Positions 44,960 through 58,500 of a stretch of DNA of 64,000 nt are shown here, piece by piece. The notes beneath the pieces are model-generated. The model was not told the origin of the DNA. It saw only the letters and a program-made list of their open reading frames with translations, and searched no databases. Source of the DNA: Nicotiana tabacum (taxonomy: Eukaryota > Streptophyta > Magnoliopsida > Solanales > Solanaceae); the NCBI RefSeq assembly GCF_000715075.1, contig NC_134095.1:45362806-45426805 (forward strand), given 5' to 3'. The position numbers and the translations under genes were made by a program. The first letter of the stretch is position 1; each line of letters opens with the position of its first letter.

Positions 44960-45365
44960 AAATAGCTAGATTTACAAGTGGTCATTCAAAAATAGCCACA
45001 GTTCCAAAAGTAATCGAAATTTAGTCACTTTTCATGTAAAGATAAATTTGAACGAAAACACTATTCAAAATCCGGAAAAATACTCCAGCATAATATACTG
45101 GAGTTCCAGTATAATATACCGGTCCAGCATAATATACTGGAGTTTGGAGCACCTGTGCTCCAGTCTCCGGTATATTATACTGGAGTCAGCAAAGTATATC
45201 GGTCCCGCATAATATGCTGGAAGTTCATACACAGAGTCACCGAACTCCAGTATATTATGCTGGACCAGTCTCAGTTGCAGTAAAACAGTGACTATTTTTC
45301 AATGACTTGGCAAGCGCTGACTATTTTTGAATGATCAGTCTGAAAACTGGCTAGACCGTGCTATT
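44960..45365. mobile_element. Palindromic MITE with CCAGTATAATATACTGG ladder
   Basis: The ends are inverted: left AAATAGCTAGATTT...GTCATTCAAAAATAG, right (reverse complement) AATAGCACGG...GATCATTCAAAAATAG. TTAA flanks both sides (44956-44959 and 45366-45369). The centre repeats the palindrome CCAG(C/T)ATAATATACTGGA and its inversions at least six times between 45083 and 45268. About 0.4 kb and no coding capacity. A diverged relative lies at 1935-2310. Confidence 0.7.
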
Positions 45366-45369
45366 TTAA

Positions 45370-46586
45370 CGACAATATGACCCAAACCATCCCACGGTGT
45401 CAACATCTTAAACGGGCCCGGCCTAGTTTTCGAGAATTGCAGATTTGAGTTGTACAAACCAGTTTCATTTGTTCATTTTTTTTTACTCTTAGCCCGCATC
45501 AGAAACTATTTATATTTAATAGCCAAAAAATTATATAAAATTTATATAATTTTTATATATAACACACACATATATATATAATATTTTTTTGACTATTATT
45601 TTAAGAGCGATTATACAATATCATTTTCCCAAAGAAATTCGCTTACTGGTCCATATCATCATCTTGTTACTTGCAGTGACGAAATTGTTTACCCATCCCA
45701 TTTTCTAGTAGGCTGTATTATATTTCACTTGGTCAATCGAATGTTATCTCAAGAAACATTATGAGCTTAACACACGCTCAAAGTCAATACCAACAACTGA
45801 AAAAAGAAATTAATTGAACTTCAATTATTTATATTAAAGTAATAAAGCCTCATAGGTAACCAACCGAGGATGTAAATGAGGGGGTTGGGGTATTATGAAC
45901 TCCCCAACCTTTTTGACATTTTAATTACCAAACCTTAGTACATCATTCTTCTCAAAATAGCAAACAAGGAAACAGAGAAATCCAACGGTTAGTTTGTAAT
46001 GTTATATAGTGGAATTGTGACATCTTACTCACTGAACTGCTCCTGCATAGGCCACCTTAGGCTTAAATTGGATGATCTTTATATGGTCAGTATACACAAA
46101 CTATATATTGTATATACGGATCGTATATACATAATACATTCTTCAATTATTTTTAGTTTAAGCGATTAGGTTAATATGGTTATTGAAATGGGAGCATCAT
46201 GATCGCAAGCCGCTTTATTGGGCCTGATCAGTTTGTTATTAGCTAAAAAAGAAGGGCCTAAATAAGGAGACACGTAAAACGGCTAGATCAAGCCGAAGAA
46301 AAAACGATGACGCGCTTCTCCGGCGAATGTTCTCTGTCCTTTTCCTCCTAATAACAAAACCTCTCAGATTCACAAAATCAGAGGAGGATTAGGACGAGGA
46401 CGAAGAGCAAAACTCGCCAATTCTACGTCAAAATTCGCTGAAACGCGTGATTCGCAAAATCAACAATCGGCGATCCACCTTTAATCGACAAGGCGTTTAA
46501 AAAAAACTCAAATCCACTATTTTGGTTGAATTTCCGTATATATTTTAATAGTTTGTAGAGAAATTAGAGTGTCAGGATCTCAAAAT
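45370..46586 (+). promoter_or_regulatory. Upstream region and 5' leader of the ERGIC3-like gene
   Basis: Most of it is AT-rich with a CACACACATATATATA microsatellite near 45565. From about 46300 the base composition changes to a pyrimidine- and CG-richer leader (GACGCGCTTCTCCGGCG, CTCAAATCC) that reaches the start codon. I see no single convincing TATA box, so the transcription start is not placed. Confidence 0.45.
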
Positions 46587-49500
46587 ATGGATAGTTTCAT
46601 TAGTAAAATACGGAATTTGGATGCGTACCCGAAGATCAATGAGGATTTCTACAGCAGAACACTTTCAGGAGGTGTCATAACCCTAGCTTCTTCCATCATC
46701 ATGACATTGCTTTTCATCTCCGAGCTCCGTATGTTTACTCCTATTTTTTCTCGCTATTTTTATTTATACGAATCTTAATGCATTTTTGTCGAATTCCATT
46801 TGCCAATATTTATAGTAATTCACCTAAGCAGTAAATTCATATTCTCTCCAGCCTTTTGATTTGAATTGTGGGAAGCTTAGTAAAAGTCGCTCAAACTTGC
46901 TTAAGTAGAGGACTGCAGTTCCTTTCTATCATTCGTACATTCTGTTTACTATCTTTTATTTGATGTAATGAGATTCTATGAATAAAAGGATATGGGAACA
47001 TATCTCTTTAAGCTATACAAATTTATTACTTAGTTATGTTGCTTTTATCAGTCAGGCAATTTTCAGAAGTCTGTATTCTATCTGTGAAATTGAATGTTTT
47101 TAGTAATGTACTTTGTGTTCATGTGCATTCCAATTAGCCGACTACACCAATTGGACATTTCTTTAAAGTTAAATGGAAATCAAAGTTTCTAGCCGATTCA
47201 TAAGTGACTGTAAATAGTTTGGCTGCTGAAGTGCATTGTATTCAACCTCTCTAATTTTTATGTTACCTTTAGCTGTATGTACTGAACATACTGGTGGTAT
47301 GGCATTAGATTAACGTGATGTTATTATGTATTGTTACTATAGTCGCTGTTCTTTGCCCTTTATTGTTCTCCTGGCCTTTTTATTAGGATTATATCTTCAT
47401 GCTGTCACTGAGACAAAGCTTGTTGTGGATACTTCAAGAGGAGAAACGCTGCGCATCAATGTAATAGTACTCTCACCTTGAGGCTTAGTTATGTAGTTAT
47501 ATGAATCTGAGTTTTTAAATGTCTTAATGCTCCAATATTTCATTTGTGTTCCCACTTTAGAACTTGTCAGTCTCTTCCACCATAGTATTGTACTGGCCTA
47601 GAAACTTATGCTTATTGCTGAGGCCTGAAAGAAGCTGATCTGGATTCAAATAGTTCATTTGATTTCTTTTCTGTCCATATCTCTGGAAAAGCATTTAGCA
47701 TACAAGTATGCATACCCATTATACCATAATTACACAAATGCTATATAGAAGTGCTTTTTTGTTTAACTCTTGAAGGAATCCTCCCCCCCAAAAAAAAAAA
47801 AAAAAAACCCCCAAGGAAAAAGAAAAAAAAGGAGAAAAACCATGACTGCAAGGAGTTCTTTTTTCCTCTCTTTTGTGGTTCACTAGAAAGAGAAGAATTA
47901 GCTTATTGGTACTTAAAATGTTTTATTTTACTAAATTAAAATAATCAATCTTCTGATATACGACTAACGAACTGATTTTTAAGGAATTATAGGTATGTAT
48001 AGGATCCAAATGAATCATTGAAATTCTGAAGGCTATTTACCATATTGAAGATAATAAGGAAACAATATTAATAATCAAATAACGATAGTCTTTTTTATCA
48101 TTAAATAATTCTTTTAGGGGAAACAACCTAAAGGATGCTGCATCTAAGCACTAAAACTATGCCCAGCAAACACGTTTATTTACCTCTAGCTCATGGTTTT
48201 CACTTGAATTATTAATTTTTTATATTCTCTTTACTCATTTTAGGCAAAATCGCTTATTGTGCTTCTTTCTTGTCACATATCAATTACTTTGACTATTAAG
48301 TAGACGAATTTGAAAGAACATTCTAGCTGCATTTTCAGGTGGCATCAATGTTGTTTTGTATTATATATGATGTTTTTTACTGATATGATAGTATATGATG
48401 GGCTGTTTGACAATATTATAATTAGAGGATGCTCTTAAAAGGCTCCTCCGTCCCAATTTATGTGGCGATGTTTGACTGGGCACAAAGTTTAAAAAAGATA
48501 GAATGACTTTTGAAACTTGCGGTCTAAGTTAAGCCATAGACATTTGTGGTTGTAAATCATCTCATTAAGGGAAAAATAAAAAGTTCAGAATAAATTGTTT
48601 CGAAATATAGAAAGGTGTCATTCTTTTTGAGACAAAGTAAAATGAAAAGTGTGCCAAATAAGACAAAAGAAGTAAAAGTTAGCTCATAGAATAATCAGAA
48701 AAGCAGTTAAAGTCAGCTGGTCTGACAAGTACTCTAGTTTTAAATTTTTAGATATAGGTTAAAATTTCCATACTTGCATAAATAAATTATTATTTATATT
48801 TTCATTTTGATAATGAATTTCCTTCACAATTTAGAATAATTGCTTTGACTTCCAATACAAAGCAGATATCTTTTAGAAATAACTTGGAGCAACTTTAGGT
48901 AATATTTACATTCTCTAGGTTGAAGTAAAAGTTAGCTCATAGAATAATCAGAAAAGCAGTTAAAGTCAGCTGGTCTGACAAGTACTCTAGTTTTAAATTT
49001 TTAGATATAGGTTAAAATTTCCATACTTGCATAAATAAATTATTATTTATATTTTCATTTTGATAATGAATTTCCTTCACAATTTAGAATAATTGCTTTG
49101 ACTTCCAATACAAAGCAGATATCTTTTAGAAATAACTTGGAGCAACTTTAGGTAATATTTACATTCTCTAGGTTGAACTCCTGATTTGCTTTTGCTTTTG
49201 CAGTTTCTCGTATTATAGTCTGAAGGATTACTTTTCTGTGTTTAACTATGTATTATTCTTGATCTACGAGTCGTTTAGAAATAAAGACTGACTTCTGATG
49301 TTGCTTTGATCTGAAAGTACAGTTTGATATCACCTTTCCAGCACTTCCATGTTCGATTCTCAGTGTTGATGCCATGGATATCAGTGGAGAGCAACATCTT
49401 GACATTGTATGTGCAGTAAACAGGTTATATTGATCAGTTACTAAGTTTCTAATTTCCCAGCACCGCATGATTTCATTCTCTTGAATGCTACTTTGGTGTA

Positions 49501-52500
49501 CCTAGAGTTATATGACCTAATTTTCTTCTACGATTATGGTCCTCATTGAGTTGTCCAGCTTTATGAGACTTTATGGAAGTTCATATCAGTTATTACAGTT
49601 GAGTAACTATTGTATTTATAAGAGGATTTGACCATACATACATACGGACGGTATAGAGAACCTTACACTATCAGTCTAGTCTAGACTGGTTATAGTAGGT
49701 GGCTTATTTACAGGGTACCAATCAATACCTGCAGTTGTCTTAAATGGGCTGATTGTGTAAATACTTTTTATATCATCAATGTGTAATACTTAAACTCTCT
49801 ACAATATTAGATGAGATTAAGTTAAATATTGAGCCAAAATCATTTTGGGAAAATGCTTGAAAATGAATAAGATTAAGTTAAATATCGAGCCAAAATCTTT
49901 TTGGAATATTGCTTGAAAATGAATAACACAAAAAATTTAGTAAATCAAGAAAATAAGGTAAAAGTCGAATTACGTAAAAATGCTTAAGAATAAAATTCCT
50001 TTATTACAACAACAACAACAACAATAATATACCGAGTAAAATCCCACTAGTGGGGTCTGGGGCGAGTAGAGTGTACGCATACCTTACCCATACCCTAAAA
50101 AGGGTAGAGAGAATAAAATTCTTTTATTAAATGATGAGAATAATATATTTATCCTTATTAAATGATGTGAACAATATATTTATAGGTATGGTATTCTTTT
50201 AATGCAAAATGGTGAAAGCGAGTGTGTGAGCTTTAATGAGAGTGTATACAACATGACATGCAAAGAAATATAATCTTCTAAATTGTTTATGCTTCTCTAA
50301 GCCGATAGAGTTTCTTTTAAATGAACTTTAAGTGCTATCTAGTAAGTATCTGGCACTAGAGAGCTGCTCTAAGGTTACAATAACAAACAACAAGTCAACA
50401 ACAAACCCAGTGTAATCCCACAAGTGGGGTCTGGGGAGGATAGTGAGTACGCAACCTTAACCCCTACCTTGTAAAAAGTGATTTTTTTTGTATTTTGCAT
50501 GGTGCAGCCCATGATGCAATTTCTACCTTTAATAATTTGATAAAAAGTAAATATTTTATTAGGCTAAATTCATAGATAGCCCCTCACACTTGGCACTAGC
50601 TGCCAAGTAGACACTTTAACTTTGTTAATGATCATTTAGACACCTTAACTTGACAGAATCGTATTTGTGCATACCCTGGGCTGACTTGGCAAGACGTGTG
50701 TAGTATATTCACTTTTCAGCACGCTGGGTCTTCTTCCTCCTATCTCCCTCTCCCCGACGACCTTCATGGGTTTCCACCTATACAAAACCCAAACCCACCA
50801 TGAATTGTGAAGCTTCCTCGCGCCAATAAACCTCAAATTAGACCATACCCTCCAAGCCACCATTTTCATTTCTTTATTCCTTTCTGCCCCTTTTATATGA
50901 AGTAAGTGATGTATTAAAAACAAAAGCATCCAGAAGATGCATGATTACAAAATAAATTAAGGAAAATATCAGCTCTCCTAAGAAGAGCAAAAGATCTATC
51001 ATAAGACTAATGAGCTGATAAATTCCAGAAAAAGGTTAGGGTTATAGGGTAAAATTAACCCAACAAAAAAAAAAAGGAAACCGAACATTTGGCCTTGAGC
51101 AAATAACTAGCAGTTGAGGTGCGATCAAACATCTTTGGTTCCTTTCTGTCCATAGGCACCACAAAATAGCTATGTTGCTCGGACTCTCCGAAAATGTCGT
51201 CGGGTACGTGTCAGATCCTCCAAAAGTAGTGTATTTTTGGAGGATTCGACACGGGTGCAGCGGCATTTTGGAGAGTCCGCGCAACATAGCAAAATAGTAG
51301 CAGGAACCATAGACAAGATCTTCTTAATGGACTTCTCAACTTTCCAAGAACTCCAACGGACAAAGGCTTCCCTAACACTGCAATGGATAGTCCAATCCAG
51401 TGAACATAGTATGTCTATTACAACTAGTTAGTGGAGGAACAGGTGGTTGATTGTTTCGGCATTGCAAAGGCACATATGGCATCTGTTAGCTAGATGAAAA
51501 CTCCTTCTAATGCGATTGTCTTGAGTTAGGCATGCACTATTTATAGCTATCCAACTAAAAGCATTAAATTTTGGGGGCAATTTAATCTTCCATATAAGTT
51601 TCCAAGGCCATTGATCAATCAATTCCTTGTTGAAGCTCAAAATATTATAACTAGCTCTGACTGAGTATGACCTTTCCCTGCTGCCGCCCCCATTGAGTCT
51701 GTCCCTACTTTGGGAGTTGAGTAGTCTGTTCTGTAGGCAACCAAGAAGTGCTATTAGATCTTTAATTTTCCAATCATTTAGGTTCCTTCTTAAACTTAGA
51801 TTCCAAGTGTCCCCCTCCCTATTCTGTGCCATGGTAAAGTCTGGATTAGTTGTAATTGAGAACAATCTTGGATAAGCATCCTTCAGGGTAGATAGCCTGT
51901 TAATCTTTCCAGAATAGAATGCGTTCCCCATTTTCCACTTGAAATGATGTATTGGTGTTGAATTCATCCCATAGCTTCATGATGCCCTTCCACGGCCCAC
52001 ATCCATAAGGTGATCTAACTGTATTGGAGTACCATTGACTATCACATCCATACTTAGCTTCAACCACCTTCTTCCAGATACCAACTTCTTCTTGATTATA
52101 TCTCCAATGCCATTTCATTAACATGCTCTTGTTGTGTACCCAAATCCTTCACCCCCAATCCCCCAAGTGTTTTTGGAAGTATAACTTTGGCCCACTGACA
52201 AGGTGAAAATTATGAGTTTTATTGTTTCCCTTCCGTAGGAATGAACATAAAAGGTCTATCAAGCTGCTTTTGAACTTTGTTTGAAATTGGAAAGAGGGAC
52301 ATAAAAATAGGTTGGAATACTGTCGTGAACACTGTTTATAAGAGTTAGTCTACCCCCTAAGAGAGATATTGCTCCTGCCACGATGTAAATCTTTCCTCAA
52401 AATTTTCAAAAACCACATTCCATAATTCAGTTGATCTGTGTCTAGCACCCAAGGGAAGACCTAGGTATGTGGTAGGAGGAAATGAGCTAGTAATGCAGCA

Positions 52501-55500
52501 CATAATATCAGCCAAAACCTCCAACTTATGGACCACATTAACAGGATATATGATACTTTTTGACATGTTAATGTGCAACCCAGACAATCCTTCGAGTGAG
52601 GTTGAGGTATTGAACTTAGGACTTCTCAGCACGACAAATAATTCATTGACAAACAGTAAGTGAGACATAAAAACTGATGGACCAGAACTTCACCTACATC
52701 AAAACCCTCCCGCCAGTGCAACTGCTTAGCCTTTTCCAGCACTCTACTAAGTTCCTCCATTGCCAGAATGAATAAAAAAGGAGATAAGAGATCCCCTTGT
52801 CTAATCCCTCTTTTGGGAGAGAGAAAAACCACAGGACTTCTATTAACTAGAACATAATATTCAAGTGTGGAGAAGGTATATTTAATCCATTTGATCCATT
52901 TCTCCCCAAATTCATCTGCATCAGAAATGAGATTAGATACTGCCAATTAATTTGTCAAAGGCCTTGTCAGTATCAAGCTTAAAGTGTAGTCCTGGTAGAC
53001 CAGGTTCTCCACTTTTTTTGTCTCTATTCCATGACTTCATTAGCAATGAGTGTAGCATCTGTAATCTGCCTACCTTTAATAAAGGCATTCTGGCAGCCAG
53101 AGTCCGGCTTCCCGATCACCATTTTCAACATCTCAGCTATCACTTCTGCCACTATCTTATAGACACTGTCAGTGAGGTTTATAGGCCTAAAATCTTTAAG
53201 TACGAAAGCTACGAAAGAGGCATTAAAAGATTTTACCATGGCAGTTGTTGTGAAAATGATTGAAAGTTCCCGTAACATCCAACTTTATAGTCCCCCAGCA
53301 CTTTTGATAGAAGGCCATTGTAAATCCATAAGGGCCAGGGCTTTTATCAGGTGCACAAAATATGGTTTGGGAACTACCAGCACTAGTTATTGGAATTCTA
53401 ACTCCGACGCATATGATCTTTGGGTTTTTGTATGATATGATTACATTTATACTTGCAGAGACATGACATTATCAAGAAAAGGATTGATGTTCATGGTAAT
53501 GTGATTGAGACAAGGAAGGAGGGCATTGGTGCTCCTAAGGTGAGATACAAGTACAGGTTACTTTCAGCTTAATAGAATGCACAAGTACCTGTTTATGTCC
53601 TAGTTTAATTTTTGCATGGAAAATTATACTTGACTGATGTAAAACTTCTTTTATTTTATAGAAGGTAACGGATATAAATATTTATTTGGCTTTGTTTCAA
53701 ATCTTATAGCTGCTAAAGGCATAGATGTAAAGAAATTGTTTTGGCTTTTATTTGCATTCTGGATTTATATGGATCCAATACCAAGAATAACTTTTGATTT
53801 TGGAAACATGCTTTATTGATTCCTTTCAAGTTTCGAACACTGAGTCTATTCCACTAACAGATTGATAGGCCTTTGCAAAAGCATGGAGGAAGACTTGAGC
53901 ACAACGAAACATATTGTGGTTCCTGTTACGGTGCTGAAGGGGTTTGTTCCTATTCTTAATGCTAGAAATCTCTCACTTAGATTGTAATATAAGCTTTAGT
54001 ATCCATTCTTTTTTGTGAATTTAACTTCATCTCTTTTTCTACATTCCTGCATCCAATTTTTTTGGGTTCCTTGATTATGTCACGATATAGATAACTATCT
54101 CATTGAACTGCTTCTCATAAGTCCCCAACCCTGAATTCCTGTCAACTTTGCAGTCAGATGATCATTGTTGTAACACCTGTGAAGATGTTCGTGAAGCCTA
54201 TCGAAAGAAAGGTTGGGCATTGTCAAACCCAGATATAATTGACCAGGTATGTTTCTATATTGGCAGGTGATCATCGAAGGAGTTACATGTCTTGTCTGTG
54301 TCTTTTCTCTCCAAATTATTCCCTGAAACTGAAGCCATTTTTCCTTTATAAAAGCTTGACTACCGTGGCTTCTTTCTTTTTTGAAAATAGAAGATCTAAG
54401 AAGTTAACAGTATGGCTTGCTATGTTAAAGCCTTAAAGTATCTCAACCCTACCTCCTAAGTGTTTGATGAGTCTTGAATGAAGATCTGGTTTTCATTTTG
54501 ATTCCTGTATCGAAGTTATGCAGCATAACATGGATGTGATAGAAGTGCTGTGAGCAATATGGTCTCACAATCACAACAAACAAATGTGGACATGATCATT
54601 TGTGTACTTGTATGTTAAATGAAATGAGTGTGATTAATCCACCTTTTTGTTACTCTATGGAGAGGTTAATAGTGACCATCGACGCTGTGCATTTTATGCA
54701 TTAGTTCTGAGGACAGTTTATTTGAAGATTGGTTATACTCAATGAATTTTGCTTATTAGAATTCTGTTAAGAGTTAAATACACACAGTATATGATTTTAT
54801 TCTGATAACAAAGATCTCTCTGGTAGTTTTAAGAAAAGCTATTTTGTGTTAAAAAACAGTTTTCAAGCAACTTTGAAATAAAAACCTTCTCTGGAAACCG
54901 AAGCTACTTATTTAAAACATTTATTGTAAACTCTAAAATATGGATGAGTTTAATTGTTCCGTCTCAAGGATTAGTCTTTTTCCAATGATCTTTCCCAGCT
55001 TCTTCACATATATAATATATAGAACTTAAAACATACAACAACAACAACAACAACAACAACCCAGTATAATCCCACTTAGTGGGGTCTGGGGAGGGTAGTG
55101 TGTACGCAGACCTTACCCCTACCCTGGGGTAGAGAGGCTGTTTCCAAATAGACCCCCGACATCCTTCCCTCCAAGAACTTCCCACCTTGCTCTTGGGGAG
55201 ACTCGAACTCACAACCTCTTGGTTGGAAGCGGAGGTTGCTTACCATCAATATTGTATGAAGGAAGAAGAGTTTAGAAAAAGAATCTAATTTGGAGTATAG
55301 CTTTATTCTTTTCCCTTTTTTTTATCGGATACAAACACAAAGGAGCTTTATTCTTTTCCCTTTTTTTTATCGGATACAAACACAAAGGAATAAAGTGAAA
55401 CCATTTCAACAAATGTGAACGGAATTGGCAAGCTCTAGAAGATTTAGATGCCAGAGAAAAGAGAAAGGACCAAATGGTAGACAAAGCCATCAATTCTAAG

Positions 55501-58500
55501 GAATATAGTACTTTTCCCTAACTGCTTAAATAGGGGAGGTAATGATATTTCAAAATAACCAGGGATTTTCTTTATCTGAGCAAACCTCGGGATAGAATAA
55601 TAAAATTAGTACATTGTTCTATTCAAAGGTTAATAGCTTGTAGAATGTTAAGGAATAGAGTGTAGACAGCTTTTAAAGAAGTGTTTATTTTTGAGAGGTC
55701 GATTCTTTTAAATATTTTCTTTGACAAATAGTTGGATGGTTTTGTCCTTTAAAAAGACCAAATAGTTGGATGGAATTTTTTTTATTAATGAAAAATAAAA
55801 ATGGAGGAGAAACGAATCAACTGGGTTTTTGCTCTTGATGAACTTCCTGCAACTTCTGCAGAATTTGGTTTGTGGAACTTTTAGCCAAAGTGGAAATGTA
55901 GAAATATGGCTGACCACTATCCCAATAGAAAAAACAGAAAGATGTGTAAAAATCCATTTCACATTTCTCACTCCTATCGAAACCAAATGTTCCTAAAAGG
56001 CTTCAGTTTTCTTGCTTAACATGGGAACATAATATTTTTTGACAAGTAGACACAAATAGATATATGATCTCTGTTAGTCGCAGGAAACTAGGCAACACTT
56101 TACAAAGTGCTAAGTGGTAAATTCTTGTTTCTTTGCTTAAGCTATGGAAGACTCCATATAGTTCTGGATGATAAAGTCCCAATTATACTGTGTTAGTTTC
56201 ATGTCTTTCAACATATTTTCCATACCTATTAGTATTCAATAAATATGAAAAGAATGCATGGTTGTTGAGCTTTAATATTTCATGATGCGCTAATTAAAAG
56301 CATGGCTGATCTTTCATTTTTCTCCTTTGAAATTCATTTGAGTCAGTGTAAAAGAGAGGGTTTCCTAGAAATGATCAAAGCGGAAGAAGGTGAAGGATGT
56401 AATATGTATGGGTTCTTGGAGGTCAATAAAGTGGCCGGAAATTTCCACTTTGCACCGGGGAAGAGTTTTCAGCAGTCAAATGTTCATGTCCATGATTTAC
56501 TCACTTTTCAGAAGGATAGTTATAATGTAAGATGTTCTCATAACTTGGTTCATCTGTTCATGTTTCGTTTTGGTGCTTTAATATAACTTTACTGAAAAAA
56601 TTTGTTTGACAGATTAGTCACAAGATCAATAGATTAACTTATGGAGAATACTTCCCAGGTGTTGTGAATCCTCTTGATGGGTACATCTCTTTCACTAGTC
56701 TATACTTTGTTCACTTGTGTCTTTATATGATGGCACTTAACCATATTGACTGCTTCTTCATTGTTTTCAACCCACATTGCAGTGTAACATGGACACAAGA
56801 GACACCCCATGGCATGTATCAGTATTTTATCAAGGTTGGCATTTTTCACGTGACTGGCCTCATACTTTTCCTTTCTTCCCTATTCTGCGATTTACATGAA
56901 GTTTTGTGATTTTGGAATTACCACTTGATTTAATGGTTGCTAGCTTACTTTCCATAGAGTGGTTAAGGATTACTGCCAAGGGCCTTTTTCTCCCCGTCCC
57001 CAAGCCCCTTATCGCTTGTACTTGCATTTTTAGCTTTGACGAGAGAGAGAGAGAGAGAGAGAGAGCAGCAGCTCTTTGAGTTACTGAGACTAAGTTCTTA
57101 AAACGAATAGTTTGCTTTGCTAGCTTAAGGACCAGTTAAACCCCTTATGAGACCCCCATGATCCCCCACTGCAATACTTAGTATGAGCTCATTTGCCCGA
57201 GGCTGTCCATCTGCCCCAGTGTTGGTGGCAAAACTTGAGACGTATGCTTGTGTGTTGTAGCAAGTCCCCAGTGGACTGGTTGCGGTATTTACAAGCTCGC
57301 GCTCACCCCATTATTATCCCCAAAAAACAGATAATTGTGTAATTTGTCAAAATTAATGAAGAATGATAATCATTTTTTTCAAATCCCAGCGGAGGCAAAT
57401 ACACTAGGTGATTTCTTCTCATCTATCCAAACCTTGGTGGATAGGATTACCTGGTACCTGTTGCTCGTGGGAGGTAGCAGGTACCCCGTGGAATTAGTCG
57501 ATGTGTGCAAGCTGGCCCGGACACCACGGTTATCCAAAAAAACAAAAAGAATGGTAATCAATTTTTTCTCATTACATTTTTAAAAAAAAGGGAAAGATAA
57601 TCATTTTTCTAAAGATACTCGCTACTCCCTTCTTGTGAGTCAATGTTTTTTCATTCCAAGCAATTCCAAAACACGTTGCCTTTCTCGGAAGGAAGGTTCA
57701 ACCAGACTATACATCAAACAGAGTTAGAATGGACCCTCTTTCTGTATTTCATTCCTGATGCTACTTTTCCTCTTTTTATTTCGTCAAAAATTATATGTAC
57801 CTTGTGAAACAGACTATACATCAAACAGAGTTAGAATGGACCCTCTTTCTGTATTTCATTCCTGATGCTACTTTTCCTCTTTTTATTTCGTCAAAAATTA
57901 TATGTACCTTGTGAAACAGACTATATTTTACCATTTGACATTGAACACTAAACATTTGCAACTGTCGTAATGACAGTATGATGATACTGCTTTCACACTA
58001 TTTTCTTGCAAAAGCTGCATCATTTTCAATTAATGGGTTTGTAAGTCAATGCGCGAGTAGATATTAAACAGCACCTAAAGGCGCACTAATGAAAAGGTTA
58101 TGGAAAAGCTCATATCAGAATATTTTCTTAACCAACGATCAAATTAGGAGTGTATGTTGATGTTATTGCTTGTTCATGCTGGCTGCAAGTTATGTGGACT
58201 CTCACTACTCACTACTAACTTAAACTATTTTGCTTTGTTGGGTGGTACAACTTTAACTCTCTTGTGCATTCTAAGTAGAAAATATATCATATAAAAGTGA
58301 GATAAACAGATAGTGCTAGAATTGTTTCCCTAGGTACTAGATTACTCATTTTGAATGTTTGGCTGGTTACTATTATCATTTTCATTGTGGAGAGAATTAA
58401 TGTAAAAAATGATACCCTATGATTTGTTACCATTTTTTTGCATTTGGGGTAAAAATGCATAAACCTGAATCTGGTCTGGCCATTCTGTAATTATTGATGT

